Shown piece by piece: positions 19,424-19,704 of a stretch of DNA of 19,704 bases (position 1 is its first letter; the number at the start of each line of letters is the position of its first letter). The translations under genes were made by a program, and so were the position numbers. Origin of the DNA: an uncultured Collinsella sp. (GTDB lineage: Bacteria > Actinomycetota > Coriobacteriia > Coriobacteriales > Coriobacteriaceae); contig CABUBZ010000038.1 of NCBI GenBank assembly GCA_902489945.1, forward strand, positions 1-19,704. Reading direction: 5' to 3'. The notes beneath the pieces are model-generated. The model was not told the origin of the DNA, ran no database searches, and saw only the letters and a list, made by a program, of their open reading frames with translations.

Positions 19424-19704
19424 GTGTCAGATAAAACAAAGTATGCAACGGATGCGCCCGCGGGGGCGGTGCTGATTGCTCAGGCCATGGACCGGCGCGA
19501 GAGCGCCTGCTGCTACAAGGCCATGCAATCCATCATGGACTGGGACCGCTCGCGCCTGGCCTACCGGGCCGTCAAGCGCACGTTCGACATCGCGTTCAGC
19601 GGCTGCGTTCTGGCCGTCATCGCCGTACCCAGCCTTGTACTCGCCGCGGCTATCCGCCTGGAGAGCGAGGGCAACCCGTTCTACAGCCAGATCCGCGTGG
19701 GCCA
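19424..19704 (+). CDS. Polyprenyl-phosphate sugar-1-phosphate transferase, N-terminal part (cut by window end)
   Basis: The first 93 codons of a bacterial sugar transferase (PglC/WbaP/undecaprenyl-phosphate hexose-phosphate transferase family), the membrane enzyme that starts polysaccharide repeat-unit assembly. A ~48-residue variable N-terminus precedes YRAVKRTFDIAFSGCVL (47-63), a hydrophobic membrane segment (about 55-77) and GNPFYSQIRVG (83-93), matching the KRxFDxxxS... and FYxQxRxG motifs at the family's start. Catalytic residues would lie beyond the window. GTG at 19424 has GGAAGAG just before it. A TTG at 19412 with GGGGA upstream is an alternative. It probably heads the polysaccharide operon controlled by the preceding NusG-like protein. 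Confidence 0.85.
   Translation, partial: MSDKTKYATDAPAGAVLIAQAMDRRESACCYKAMQSIMDWDRSRLAYRAVKRTFDIAFSGCVLAVIAVPSLVLAAAIRLESEGNPFYSQIRVG

Overview
This window most likely comes from the chromosome of a Coriobacteriia actinobacterium, with Collinsella as the best guess. That is an inference from four things: GC-rich coding with T/C-ended codons; a GlgC plus GlgD pair next to GlgA, GlgB and GlgP; Lys/Ala/Thr-rich tails on glycogen enzymes; and a long GH13-GH77 fusion. No database search was possible. I see no CRISPR array, insertion sequence, transposase or phage gene.

Layout. Positions 1-239 hold no gene I can support. fmt and rsmB (240-2557, +) form a translation/rRNA-modification pair with an ATGA overlap. 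They are followed by an intergenic palindromic element and hairpins. On the minus strand, read right to left, lies a glycogen gene series: glgB, glgP, glgC, glgD, glgA, a hairpin terminator, then a separately promoted GH13-GH77 fusion gene, a terminator, and a small FmdB-type zinc-ribbon gene. Together they encode ADP-glucose synthesis (GlgC/GlgD), chain elongation (GlgA), branching (GlgB), phosphorolysis (GlgP) and debranching/glucan transfer (fusion). Diverging from glgB on the plus strand are a HAD-family phosphatase or phosphomutase gene and a thiamine pyrophosphokinase gene. Then come a second palindromic element and a tRNA-Ala(GGC) with a clear promoter and terminator.

The right end (18081-19704) has about 730 bases without a gene, containing a 27-base palindrome, repeats and a highly structured putative leader RNA. 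It ends with a NusG-paralogue gene (LoaP/RfaH-like) and the start of a polyprenyl-phosphate sugar transferase gene. This looks like the beginning of a surface-polysaccharide cluster driven by processive antitermination.

The most interesting observations are: (1) a recurring half-site TGGTAAAACG in the glgB/HAD divergent region and again before the GH13-GH77 gene, suggesting one LacI-type regulon for glycogen turnover; (2) histone-H1-like tails on both GlgA and GlgB; (3) a two-hairpin leader before the LoaP-like gene with a possible kissing-loop contact; (4) a hairpin that encloses the glgC ribosome-binding site and start codon.
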